14,822 nucleotides of DNA. Origin: JANYGM01 sp043764015 (lineage in GTDB: Bacteria > Bacteroidota > Bacteroidia > Cytophagales > Thermonemataceae). The stretch is from contig JAYUKY010000045.1 in assembly GCA_043764015.1 (NCBI GenBank), positions 1 to 14,822 of the forward strand. The letters run 5' to 3'. Within the stretch, counting starts at the first letter, position 1. The number at the start of each line of letters is the position of its first letter. The translations under genes were made by a program, and so were the position numbers. Positions 1 to 6,700 of this stretch are shown piece after piece. Below the pieces are notes generated by a model. That model had not been told where the DNA came from, did no database searches, and was given only the letters and a program-made list of their open reading frames with translations.

Positions 1-33
1 TACATAAAACCATTTTTTGACTTTGATATAAAG

Positions 34-53
34 AGGTGGCGTTTACGCCACCT
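34..53. repeat. Perfect 8-bp inverted repeat with TTTA loop
   Basis: AGGTGGCG and CGCCACCT flank a TTTA loop. The hairpin is GC-rich in AT-rich surroundings and lies 43 bp past the stop codon of the minus-strand leucine-rich-repeat gene. No real U-tract follows it on either strand, so it could be a weak terminator, an mRNA 3'-end stabiliser or a REP-like palindrome. A hairpin at 1991-2010 also has a TTTA loop. Confidence 0.6.
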
Positions 54-95
54 AGAATAAAAAAATAAAACTAGGAGTTTATTTACAATATATTA

Positions 96-653
96 CTAAT
101 CTTTCAAACTGCTACCAAAATCTACAAGACGTTTTCTATGTTTTAGCTGGTAAGGAATGAAAATATTTGCAGGATTATATTCTACATAGATTTTTCTTAA
201 TGTCTTTATTTCTGCTAATTCTTTTGGGAGGCTTTGAAGTTCATTACTCATCAAATTCAAATATTCCAAATGATGTAATTGTCCTGTTTCTTTTGGTAAA
301 TTTTGGAGTTTATTGGCATATAAGTCTAATTCTGTTAATCCTTGTAATTTTCCTATTTGTGTGGGTAAAGTTTGTAATTGATTAGAATGTAAACGTAATA
401 TTTGTAATTTTTGTAATTGTCCTATTTCTGCAGGTAAAGATTGTAATTGATTAGAATGTAAAATTAATGTTTCTAATTTCTGTAATTGTCCTATTTCCGT
501 AGGTAAAGATTGTAAATAGTTATCACTTAAATTTAAAGTTTGTAGATTAGGAAGCTGCATTATTTCTTTTGGCAAAACTTCAAATAAATTGTTTTCTAGA
601 TTTAAAGAAGTCAGATTTTTCATTGAAACAATAAGAGTAGGAAGAAACGTCAT
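96..653 (-). CDS. Leucine-rich-repeat protein, C-terminal part of a frameshifted gene
   Basis: This 185-residue reading frame is almost entirely tandem 23-residue leucine-rich repeats of the form LxxLxLxxNxLxxLPxEIGQL. Seven repeats lie inside it, followed by a short basic/polar tail ending LVDFGSSLKD. Such repeats form a curved protein-binding solenoid; the ligand cannot be told. There is no signal peptide. The frame stays open upstream of the apparent ATG and encodes another partial repeat (TEITALYLGGGR, then MTFLP), so ATG 653 falls inside a repeat and is unlikely to be the native start. The upstream reading frame at 680-871 resembles the N-terminus of the same protein and is offset by one base, so the two are probably one gene broken by a small indel. 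An AGGAGG run just upstream of ATG 653, and the upstream stop only 26 bases away, would permit reinitiation. That run also encodes in-frame residues, so it may be coincidence. Confidence 0.8.
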   Translation of the reverse strand: MTFLPTLIVSMKNLTSLNLENNLFEVLPKEIMQLPNLQTLNLSDNYLQSLPTEIGQLQKLETLILHSNQLQSLPAEIGQLQKLQILRLHSNQLQTLPTQIGKLQGLTELDLYANKLQNLPKETGQLHHLEYLNLMSNELQSLPKELAEIKTLRKIYVEYNPANIFIPYQLKHRKRLVDFGSSLKD

Positions 654-679
654 ACGTCCACCTCCTAGATATAACGCTG

Positions 680-871
680 TTATTTCTGTATTGGAGTTCC
701 AAAATTATCCTCTATCAAACACATAATAAGTTCTTGATATTCAGCTATTTCATATCCAAAATGCGTTTTAAATTCATCTTTATAGTTTTGCGCCACAATA
801 GCTCCCAAATCTCTATTTTCTTTGTTAGGACTTTCCAAAAGTGAAAGAAGATTTTGTAGTTCTTTGGTCAT
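680..871 (-). CDS. N-terminal segment of the split leucine-rich-repeat gene
   Basis: This 63-residue frame begins MTKELQNLLSLLESPNKENR and ends at a TAA in the codon run CAG AAA TAA. It is helical and has no repeats of its own. From memory, leucine-rich-repeat proteins of marine Cytophagales often start with a similar segment of about 60 residues (LLxSPNxENRxLGxxLAQ) before the first repeat. The next frame, offset by -1, is open from about 700 and runs straight into the repeats at 96-653, so this is best read as the first part of one gene spanning 96-871. The start codon lies 34 bp after the stop of the M28 peptidase on the same strand, so the two may share a transcript. The first 27 codons occur again in a second copy at 2913-3000. 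Confidence 0.65.
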   Translation of the reverse strand: MTKELQNLLSLLESPNKENRDLGAIVAQNYKDEFKTHFGYEIAEYQELIMCLIEDNFGTPIQK

Positions 872-905
872 TTTTTGTGATATATTTTCTTAATAATATT
901 CAAGT

Positions 906-1889
906 TTATTTTTTTAGTGGTTGTTCTCGCTTTGCAAGTTCCCAAGCAGTAAAAAATATAAAACGAGCAATTTTTTCTACTTTCGGAAAAATAATCTTTT
1001 CTACATCATCACTTGTTTGGTGGTAGTCGCTAGTTGAGCCATCGTGGTAAAAAAGTATAGGAATTCCTTTTTCAGCAAAATTATAATGGTCAGAGCGAAG
1101 GTAGTAAGATTCTTTATCTTCGTATTCCAATTGCATATTTTGGTAAGTTTTACTTACATTTTGACTTAATTTTTTAAGATTTTTGTTGTACTCTGCACCA
1201 ATCAGATATACCTTTCCTATATCATCTTTTGGATATTCTTGTCTGCCAATCATATCCATATTTAGATTTGCAAATGTTTTATCTAATGGGAAAATAGGAT
1301 TTTGAACATACGCTTTTGAGCCAAGCAAACCCATCTCTTCTCCACTAAAAAAGATAAAAACAATACTTCTACGTGTTTGATGCCCATTTTTAGCAGCCAT
1401 TGCAAAAGCTTTTGCAATTTCTAAAAGTGCTGAAGTACCAGAGGCATTATCATTAGCACCGTTGTAAACTTTTCCATTTTCTTTGCCTAAGTGGTCGTAA
1501 TGGGCGGAAAGTACCAAATACTCATCTTTTTTATCTGTTCCTTCTATCCAAGCAATAACATTTTCTGTATTTATATCATCTACTGTGCCAGTTTCAATGC
1601 GGTAGTGTTGAAAATAAGTTTGCTGCTCTTGGAAAGTAATAGGCTTTAGTTTCATTTTTTGCAGTTGTGTAGCAATATATGTAGCTGCTTTTTTCTGTCC
1701 TTGCTCGCCTGTTTGCCTTCCCTCTAAGCTGTCAGAAGCTAGTATGGAAAGATGCTTTTTGAGAGTTGTCTTCAAAATTGCTTTTGAATATAACAAGGCA
1801 GCTGCATCTGCTTGTATTTCGTTATTTTGCCCAAAAATATCATTTACAAAAAGAAATATGATTACAAAGACTAAATTTAAGTTTTTCAT
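906..1889 (-). CDS. Exported M28-family zinc metallopeptidase
   Basis: A predicted secreted or periplasmic aminopeptidase-like enzyme of family M28, with two co-catalytic zinc ions. Starting at ATG 1889 gives 327 residues and an N-terminal signal peptide (MKNLNLVFVIIFLFVNDIFG, cleavage near residues 20-21). An upstream in-frame ATG at 1925 would place 12 polar residues before the signal, so I prefer the internal start. The metal ligands are all present: His130 in SAHYDH, Asp147 in GANDNASG, Glu185 in the SGEEMG motif (Glu184 is the expected general base), Asp212 in NMDMIGR and His290 in SDYHQTSDD. There is no protease-associated domain and no type IX sorting tail, so it is a single-domain enzyme, probably periplasmic. 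The exact peptide substrate cannot be inferred. Tandem ATAGTTTG copies lie about 40-60 bp upstream on the coding strand and may be promoter-related. Confidence 0.92.
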   Translation of the reverse strand: MKNLNLVFVIIFLFVNDIFGQNNEIQADAAALLYSKAILKTTLKKHLSILASDSLEGRQTGEQGQKKAATYIATQLQKMKLKPITFQEQQTYFQHYRIETGTVDDINTENVIAWIEGTDKKDEYLVLSAHYDHLGKENGKVYNGANDNASGTSALLEIAKAFAMAAKNGHQTRRSIVFIFFSGEEMGLLGSKAYVQNPIFPLDKTFANLNMDMIGRQEYPKDDIGKVYLIGAEYNKNLKKLSQNVSKTYQNMQLEYEDKESYYLRSDHYNFAEKGIPILFYHDGSTSDYHQTSDDVEKIIFPKVEKIARFIFFTAWELAKREQPLKK

Positions 1890-1990
1890 TAGATTAAATT
1901 GATTTTTGGGTAAATAATGGGTCAAACTATCAAACTATAATATAAACTCCCGAGAAGTGTTATAATTTATTGATTATCAATTGTCATTTG

Positions 1991-2060
1991 CCGTCTGCTT
2001 TAGCTGACGGTGCAGAAGCCTTAGCGTGCTTGACTATGCGCTCACGTATGCTAATACTTC
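1991..2060. repeat. Two-hairpin REP-like intergenic element
   Basis: This block is visibly richer in G+C than its surroundings. The first hairpin is CCGTCTGCTTTAGCTGACGG (1991-2010), with one T-T mismatch and a TTTA loop. Four bases later come two 18-base arms (2015-2032 and 2043-2060) that are inverted-complementary at 13 of 18 positions around a 10-base spacer. Paired hairpins of this size resemble REP/BIME elements. The right edge coincides with the end of the antitoxin-like remnant, where a partner toxin gene would be expected to start. Confidence 0.5.
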
Positions 2061-2271
2061 ATAACCATTCATCTTTTTGTTTTTGCAAACGTGTTTCTAT
2101 CTCGTCCACGCTCATTTGTGGCTTTATTGCACCAAAAAACGCACTTACATCTCTTTTAGAAAGTGTGGGCGTAGGTTCTAAAACCTCCACAGTAGCCTCT
2201 GGAACAGCTTTAAGCATTTGTAATACTAGCAACACTTACTGCAAATCAGGAATATTAACAGTTATTTGCAT
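2059..2271 (-). pseudogene. Remnant of a small antitoxin-like gene with a stop at codon 12
   Basis: The minus strand reads MQITVNIPDLQ, then TAA, then continues in the same frame for 58 more residues (VLLVLQMLKAVPEATVEVLE to the end KQKDEWL) before TGA. The pieces join into a coherent protein of about 70 residues. It has a beta-strand-like start, an acidic middle, and an FFGAIKP motif followed by an amphipathic helix. The size and layout resemble antitoxins placed in front of PIN-domain (VapC) toxins; this assignment is by resemblance only. A TATCTTTG box fitting the Bacteroidota -7 element lies at 2298-2305 on this strand, about 27 bp before the ATG. No toxin frame follows: a short M-K-Y start overlapping the stop runs at once into TAG and the two-hairpin repeat. 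A 52-residue product starting at the internal methionine of QMLKAVP remains possible. Confidence 0.5.
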
Positions 2272-2373
2272 AAGATTGGGTTGTTTTTTATTTGGTGCAA
2301 AGATAACAAAAAATATGCTTTGAAGTGTGTTAAATATAAGGATTTTAACTAAAAAAAGCCAGTATCTGAATAT

Positions 2374-2404
2374 TTTGCATTGTAAATATTTTAGTTTATC
2401 TTTG
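2374..2404 (+). promoter_or_regulatory. Bacteroidota-type promoter for the gene at 2425
   Basis: TTTG at 2374-2377 and TATCTTTG at 2397-2404 match the -33 TTTG and -7 TAnnTTTG elements, with a 19-base spacer. The -7 box ends 20 bases before the ATG at 2425. Confidence 0.55.
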
Positions 2405-2424
2405 CATAATTTAAAACAAGGAAA

Positions 2425-2727
2425 ATGAAAAAGATACTTATATTGCTTTTATTACTTATCCCTTTTGGCATTTATGCACAAACGGATAGAGAATTATTGG
2501 TTGAAGTTGTTAAGCAACAAGCAGAAAACAACAAGCAACAAGTTAAACAAGGAGAGCAAATCATAGAACTCATTAAACAACAAGCCATTACGGCTACTAA
2601 AGTAGATGGTTTAGAAAAGTCTGTCAAAGAGCGTCTTGATATGCAGACAAGCGTTATGGTAGGCTTAATGGGCTTTATAGGCATACTTATTGCTGCTATG
2701 ATAGGCTTTATTAGTTATATTTTTTGA
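2425..2727 (+). CDS. Exported coiled-coil membrane protein, truncated by in-frame TGA
   Basis: This 100-residue frame starts with a signal peptide (MKKILILLLLLIPFGIYAQ). A Gln/Lys/Glu-rich, coiled-coil-like stretch follows at about residues 20-70 (VVKQQAENNKQQVKQGEQII). A transmembrane helix occupies about residues 78-100 (VGLMGFIGILIAAMIGFISYIF). Translation stops at TGA directly after the helix, but the same frame stays open for 55 more codons (2728-2892). With a Trp or Arg codon in place of TGA the protein would be 156 residues, with a second charged, probably cytoplasmic, helical tail. The layout of signal peptide, periplasmic coiled coil, one transmembrane helix and cytoplasmic coiled coil is clear, but I recognise no family function. 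Its own promoter is visible at 2374-2404. It converges on the minus-strand fragment at 2882-2992. Confidence 0.65.
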   Translation: MKKILILLLLLIPFGIYAQTDRELLVEVVKQQAENNKQQVKQGEQIIELIKQQAITATKVDGLEKSVKERLDMQTSVMVGLMGFIGILIAAMIGFISYIF

Positions 2728-2895
2728 GATAGACAAACTGCCTTAAAACCTATTCAAGCCACGAATACGGAAATGCAAAAAGAAATAAATTTACTCAAAG
2801 AAAAAGAACTAAAACATACAGAAAGGGAAACCAAAACAGAAAATATTTTAAGGAAACTTCTTGAAAAACACCCTGATTTAGCTAATTTAGCTTAG
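2728..2895 (+). pseudogene. Orphaned C-terminal tail of the membrane coiled-coil gene
   Basis: Directly after the TGA at 2725-2727 the frame continues as DRQTALKPIQATNTEMQKEI and on to HPDLANLA, ending at TAG 2893-2895. The tail is highly charged and helical (repeated EK/KE), as expected for a cytoplasmic coiled coil following the transmembrane helix. A single-base change of TGA to TGG would give an aromatic-DRQTALKP junction, a plausible membrane-interface sequence. There is no in-frame ATG near its beginning (the first is at Met within TEMQKE), so it is probably untranslated unless there is readthrough. Confidence 0.6.
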
Positions 2896-2992
2896 AATCA
2901 GAAAAATATGTTGCCACAACTGCTCCCAAATCTCTATTTTCTTTGTTAGGGCTTTCCAAAAGTGAAAGGAGATTTTGTAGTTCTTTGGTCAT
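2882..2992 (-). pseudogene. Truncated duplicate of the leucine-rich-repeat N-terminus
   Basis: This 36-residue frame starts MTKELQNLLSLLESPNKENR, identical to the start of the frame at 680-871, continues DLGAVVAT, then diverges to YFSDSKLN and a stop. DNA similarity covers 88 bases (2913-3000 against 792-879) with only four mismatches and no indels, and includes the eight bases before the ATG. It lies 19 bp downstream of the YoeB-type toxin on the same strand and overlaps the 3' end of the plus-strand coiled-coil gene. It is almost certainly a non-functional fragment left by duplication or recombination. Confidence 0.7.
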
Positions 2993-3011
2993 TTTTTGTG
3001 GTTTAAATTTT

Positions 3012-3269
3012 TCAATAATGTCCTTTTAGGGAAATAACAAACAAAGTATCATCAGCAATTTCATAAATATACCTATGTTCTTGCGTAATCCTACGAGACC
3101 ATTTACCACTTAAACTATGTTTTAGTGCTTCAGGCTTACCAATTCCTTGATACACATCTTCTAAAACAGCCCTTGTTAGTTGGGCTATTTTTTTGAGTAT
3201 GGCTTTATTACCAGTCTTTATCCAATAGGCTAAATCCTCGTCTGCTTGTTCTAAATACCTTATTTCCAT
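3012..3269 (-). CDS. yoeB: YoeB-type ribosome-dependent mRNA interferase toxin
   Basis: This 85-residue protein has the length and sequence signature of the YoeB/Txe family of RelE-fold toxins, which bind the ribosomal A site and cleave mRNA there. The run GKPEALKHSLSGKWSRRIT followed by QEHRYIY corresponds closely to E. coli YoeB, and the protein ends in the family's HY dipeptide. The catalytic residues map to Glu47, Arg66, His84 and Tyr85 (Glu46, Arg65, His83 and Tyr84 in E. coli), so it looks active. The start codon overlaps the end of the antitoxin gene by 10 bases (TTATGGAAATAA), which predicts translational coupling and production of antitoxin first. The stop is TGA, so TGA acts as a normal stop here, which matters for the interrupted gene at 2425. 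Confidence 0.93.
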   Translation of the reverse strand: MEIRYLEQADEDLAYWIKTGNKAILKKIAQLTRAVLEDVYQGIGKPEALKHSLSGKWSRRITQEHRYIYEIADDTLFVISLKGHY

Positions 3270-3517
3270 AAATTATCCAATTCTTCAAGCGTTACAATTC
3301 TGCTTTTGCCTTCTGCACGTTGCTTATCTCCATTGAGTATTTTTTTAACAAATTCAGGGTCGTAAGGGCTTTCAGTTTCTTCTGTGGCATTTTTTGCTAC
3401 TTCTTTTGCCATCTCTTTTGATACCTCAAATTTAATTTTGAGAGCTTTCATAAAGGCTTTGATAGCCACAATTTGCGTATTATTAGCCGTATGCGCTGTG
3501 ATAGTGATTGTTTCCAT
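3260..3517 (-). CDS. Antitoxin partner of the YoeB-type toxin
   Basis: This 85-residue protein is encoded directly upstream of, and overlapping, the toxin. Residues 1-32 (METITITAHTANNTQIVAIK then AFMKALKIKFEV) form a beta-strand/helix module often seen at the start of small Bacteroidota antitoxins. The C-terminal half carries YDPEFVKKILNGDKQRAEGK and ends in LEELDNLWK, a likely flexible toxin-wrapping tail. It does not look like the Phd-fold YefM that partners E. coli YoeB, so this is a partner swap at the fold level. I believe it belongs to a DUF2683-like family but could not check. A promoter and a short palindrome lie upstream at 3530-3592 and fit the autoregulation usual for such pairs. 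Confidence 0.82.
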   Translation of the reverse strand: METITITAHTANNTQIVAIKAFMKALKIKFEVSKEMAKEVAKNATEETESPYDPEFVKKILNGDKQRAEGKSRIVTLEELDNLWK

Positions 3518-3529
3518 AAAATTATACCA

Positions 3530-3544
3530 TAAAATTGAATTTTA
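3530..3544. promoter_or_regulatory. Palindrome, candidate toxin-antitoxin operator
   Basis: TAAAATT-G-AATTTTA is a perfect 15-base palindrome between the -7 box and the antitoxin start. CCATAAAATT is also directly repeated at 3514-3523 and 3527-3536, the first copy overlapping the start codon. An autorepressor site is the natural guess, but AT-rich palindromes arise easily by chance. Confidence 0.35.
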
Positions 3545-3560
3545 GATTTTATTTACTACA

Positions 3561-3592
3561 CAAATTTAACATTTATAATTCAAAATAACAAA
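3561..3592 (-). promoter_or_regulatory. Promoter of the toxin-antitoxin operon
   Basis: Reading the minus strand, TTTG (3592-3589) and TAAATTTG (3568-3561) are 20 bases apart and match the Bacteroidota -33/-7 pattern. The -7 box lies 43 bases before the antitoxin ATG at 3517. Confidence 0.5.
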
Positions 3593-3616
3593 AAACAATT
3601 TTCCAAAAAATCCCTT

Positions 3617-3651
3617 TTGGCACAATTTTAGCAAAGATTTTGATATATTTG
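3617..3651 (+). promoter_or_regulatory. Candidate promoter of the macroglobulin gene
   Basis: TATATTTG at 3644-3651 fits the -7 element and TTG at 3617-3619 is a possible -33 element. The 24-base spacer is longer than usual. The leader from here to the ATG at 3713 is about 60 bases and shows no hairpin I can support. Confidence 0.35.
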
Positions 3652-3712
3652 CTTACCTGCAAAACGCTACTTTTTATCCTACGTTTCTCTACAAATCTTT
3701 ATGTAATTTCCT

Positions 3713-6700
3713 ATGAACATTCCTATGAAAAAATTTCTGAAAATTTCCGCTTTATGCTTGTTCCCTATCTTGGGAAGCGGTTTTTGGTTTGATTTTAACT
3801 TTTTTGATGATGTTTTTATCAAAGAACTCAAAAACAAACTAAACATCTACAACACTTCTTTTACAGAAGAAAAAGTGTATCTACACTTTGATAAGCCATT
3901 TTATAAGCCAGATGACGACATTTGGTTTTCTGCCAAAGTCCTCAAATCTACTGACCACAGCGCAAGCAATATCAGCAGTATTTTGCACGTAGAACTCCTA
4001 AATCCTCGTGGGAGTGTGGAACAAAAAATTGATATTTCCATTGAAAATGGCGTGGCAAAAGGTGATTTTAAGCTCAATGCAAACGCTGTAGGCGGTTTAT
4101 ACAAAATAAAAGCCTTCACCAATTTCCAAAAAAATGCTGGTGAAAATACTTTTTTTGAAAAAACCGTTCAGGTGCAAAAATTCATTAAGCCAAAAATGCT
4201 TTTGACTCTTGATTTTGAAAAGAAATCTTACACAAAAAACGACCTCGTAATGGCTACTTTGAAAGCCAAAAACATTGGTAATGAGCCTATTACAGACAAC
4301 GAATTTAATTATACAATTCAACTAGAAGGCAAACAAATTTTAGCCAAAACCGCCAAAACAGACAAAGATGGCAACGCAAAAATTATGTTTCAACTTCCTG
4401 CCAAAATAGACAAAGCAGACGGACTTATCAATATTATTGTTGAAAATAGAGGCATTAAAGAGAGCATTTCACGTTCTGTGCCTATTGTTTTGAATAATAT
4501 TGATATGTTATTTTTCCCAGAAGGCGGAAATCTCGTTGAAAACGCAGAAAATAGAGTTGCTTTCAAAGCTATGAACGAATTTAGCAAAGCTGCAGAAGTG
4601 GAAGGCGTTGTTTTGGACGAAAAAAACAAGGAAGTAGCACGTTTTAGCAGCTTTTATCAAGGAATGGGAGATTTTGCTTTACCACGAGCAAATGAAGGCG
4701 CTTTTTATAGAGTTAGGCTTACAAAACCTGCTTCTGACCGTGAATACGCACTTCCACAGGTAGAAAAAAATAATTATACCTTGCATATCAACAACGAAAA
4801 TATCCAAAAAAATCAGCTAAATATGTCATTTAATGCTCCAAAAAGTGGCACTGTACATATTGTAGCACAAACTCGTGGGCTTGTGCAATACACAACGACC
4901 ATTCAAGCACGTGAGGGCAGAAATACGCTAGAAATCAATGCTAAAAATTTCCCTATTGGTGTAGCACAAATCACGCTTTTTGATGCTCAGAAAACGCCAA
5001 AAGCAGAAAGAATAGTGTTTGTCGGCAACGCCAACCAACTAAATATCAAACTTTCTTCTAATAAAAAAACCTATATGCCACGTGAAAGAGTGGAGATTTC
5101 TGTAGAAACAACAGACGAAAATGGTAATGCTATTCCTACAAACCTTTCTTTGAGCGTTTTGAATGATAAAGTAGTGAGTTTTGCAGATGATAAACAAGAT
5201 AATTTATTGTCTTATATGTTGCTTAGTTCTGATGTAAAAGGAGAAATAGACGAACCTTCATTTTACTTCAAAAAAGATGAACCAAAGGCTAAAAAAGCAC
5301 TTAATTACTTGTTGATGACACAAGGTTGGAGGCGTTTTTCTTGGGATAAAGTGCTTGATAAAAACCCTGTTTGGAACGTATTAGCTGAAAAAACTAAGAT
5401 AAAAGGTACTTTGAGAGATTATTATAGCAATAATAACAACAAAGATTTTAAAGATGCTGATATTCAAATTACACTTTTAGAAATGAGCGGACAAAAACGC
5501 ATTCTTAGAAAAAAAGTTGCTCCAAATGGTACTTTTGAGTTTGATAATATTGATAGTAATACACCTGTGCAGCTTTTTGCACACAATAAAAATAGTAACA
5601 AACAACAATACTATCAAATTCAGTTAGAAAATACTGGGTTTTCAAATTCTGGTTATTATGGAAATGATGATATTGATGTATTAGAATTAGCATCAGTTTC
5701 CTCAACCAGAAGAAACAAGAGAGGCAATAGAGAAACAAAAGCCACTGTTAATATAGGTAGAAATGAGAGAATACTAAATACTTTGCCTTCCTCTAACGCA
5801 AATAAAAAAGAAGAAAAAGAATCTCCTATTAGAGAAGATGTAGAAGAAAATGTTATTGGTGATGTGGCTACTGATATGTTAGAAAATAATGATGAAACAA
5901 TTTTGGATTTGAAGAAATCAGAAAAAATGAAAGAGGCAAATAGCCCTGTATCTGGAAAAATATCAAGACGACAACCAAATGCTGGTATGAGCAAAAGTGA
6001 TTATTATTATAGAGATGATGCGTACCAGAATATGCCCATTATCATCAATAAAAAAGTAGTCAATAATATACCTTTTGAAGTGCTTTCTAAGGAAAATATT
6101 GCCTCTATGGATACTATCTCTACGGAAAGTGCAAGGAAATTGTATGGTAGTCAAATTTATCAGTCAAATGATAAATCTTTGGTAATTACGACCAAAAACG
6201 AGGTTACCAAATCAAATTATACGATGTTCAAATCTGTATATCTCACGCCTAATGTTTCACCTACACGTGAGTTTTATGCACAAAAAGTAGCTGATGCGCA
6301 AAACATAGAACGTACTGATTTTAGAGAAACCCTATATTTTAATCCTTCTTTACAGACAGATAAAAACGGAAAAGCAACTTTCTTCTTTTTTAATTCTGAT
6401 GAAGAAACTACATTTAGAGTTGTGGCAGAAGGTTTTGCTAAAAATGGTAGTTTAGGACAAAATGACCATACTTTTGCTGTGCAAATGCCGTTTTCTTTGG
6501 ACATAAAAATCCCTGCTTATTTGTCTGGTGGAGATACTTTGAATTTGCCTATTGTCATCAAAAACAATACAGAAAATAGCGTTAAAGGCATTTTAGGAAT
6601 GAATACGCCAGAAAGATTTAGGCTTTTGGGCGCAAATGCTCGTGAGGTTTCTTTGAATGCAAAAGAAGTGAAAACTGAATATATGAAAGTAGTCGTTGAA

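Noticed and set aside
360..600. Regular near-identical DNA repeats suggesting a CRISPR or satellite array
   Set aside because: The 69-bp period matches the 23-residue leucine-rich repeats exactly and stays in frame, so it is coding repetition.
680..702. Programmed -1 ribosomal frameshift in the leucine-rich-repeat gene
   Set aside because: The overlap of the two frames contains no X XXY YYZ heptamer in the correct phase and no obvious downstream stimulatory stem, so an indel mutation is the simpler reading.
1970..2323. Plus-strand open frame of 117 residues
   Set aside because: Cys/Ser-rich translation with no family resemblance. It runs across the two-hairpin repeat and antisense to the antitoxin-like remnant, whose frame is far more protein-like.
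2725..2727. TGA read as selenocysteine or as Trp through an altered code
   Set aside because: No selenocysteine-insertion hairpin is evident just downstream, and the toxin gene nearby uses TGA as its normal stop, so the code is standard.
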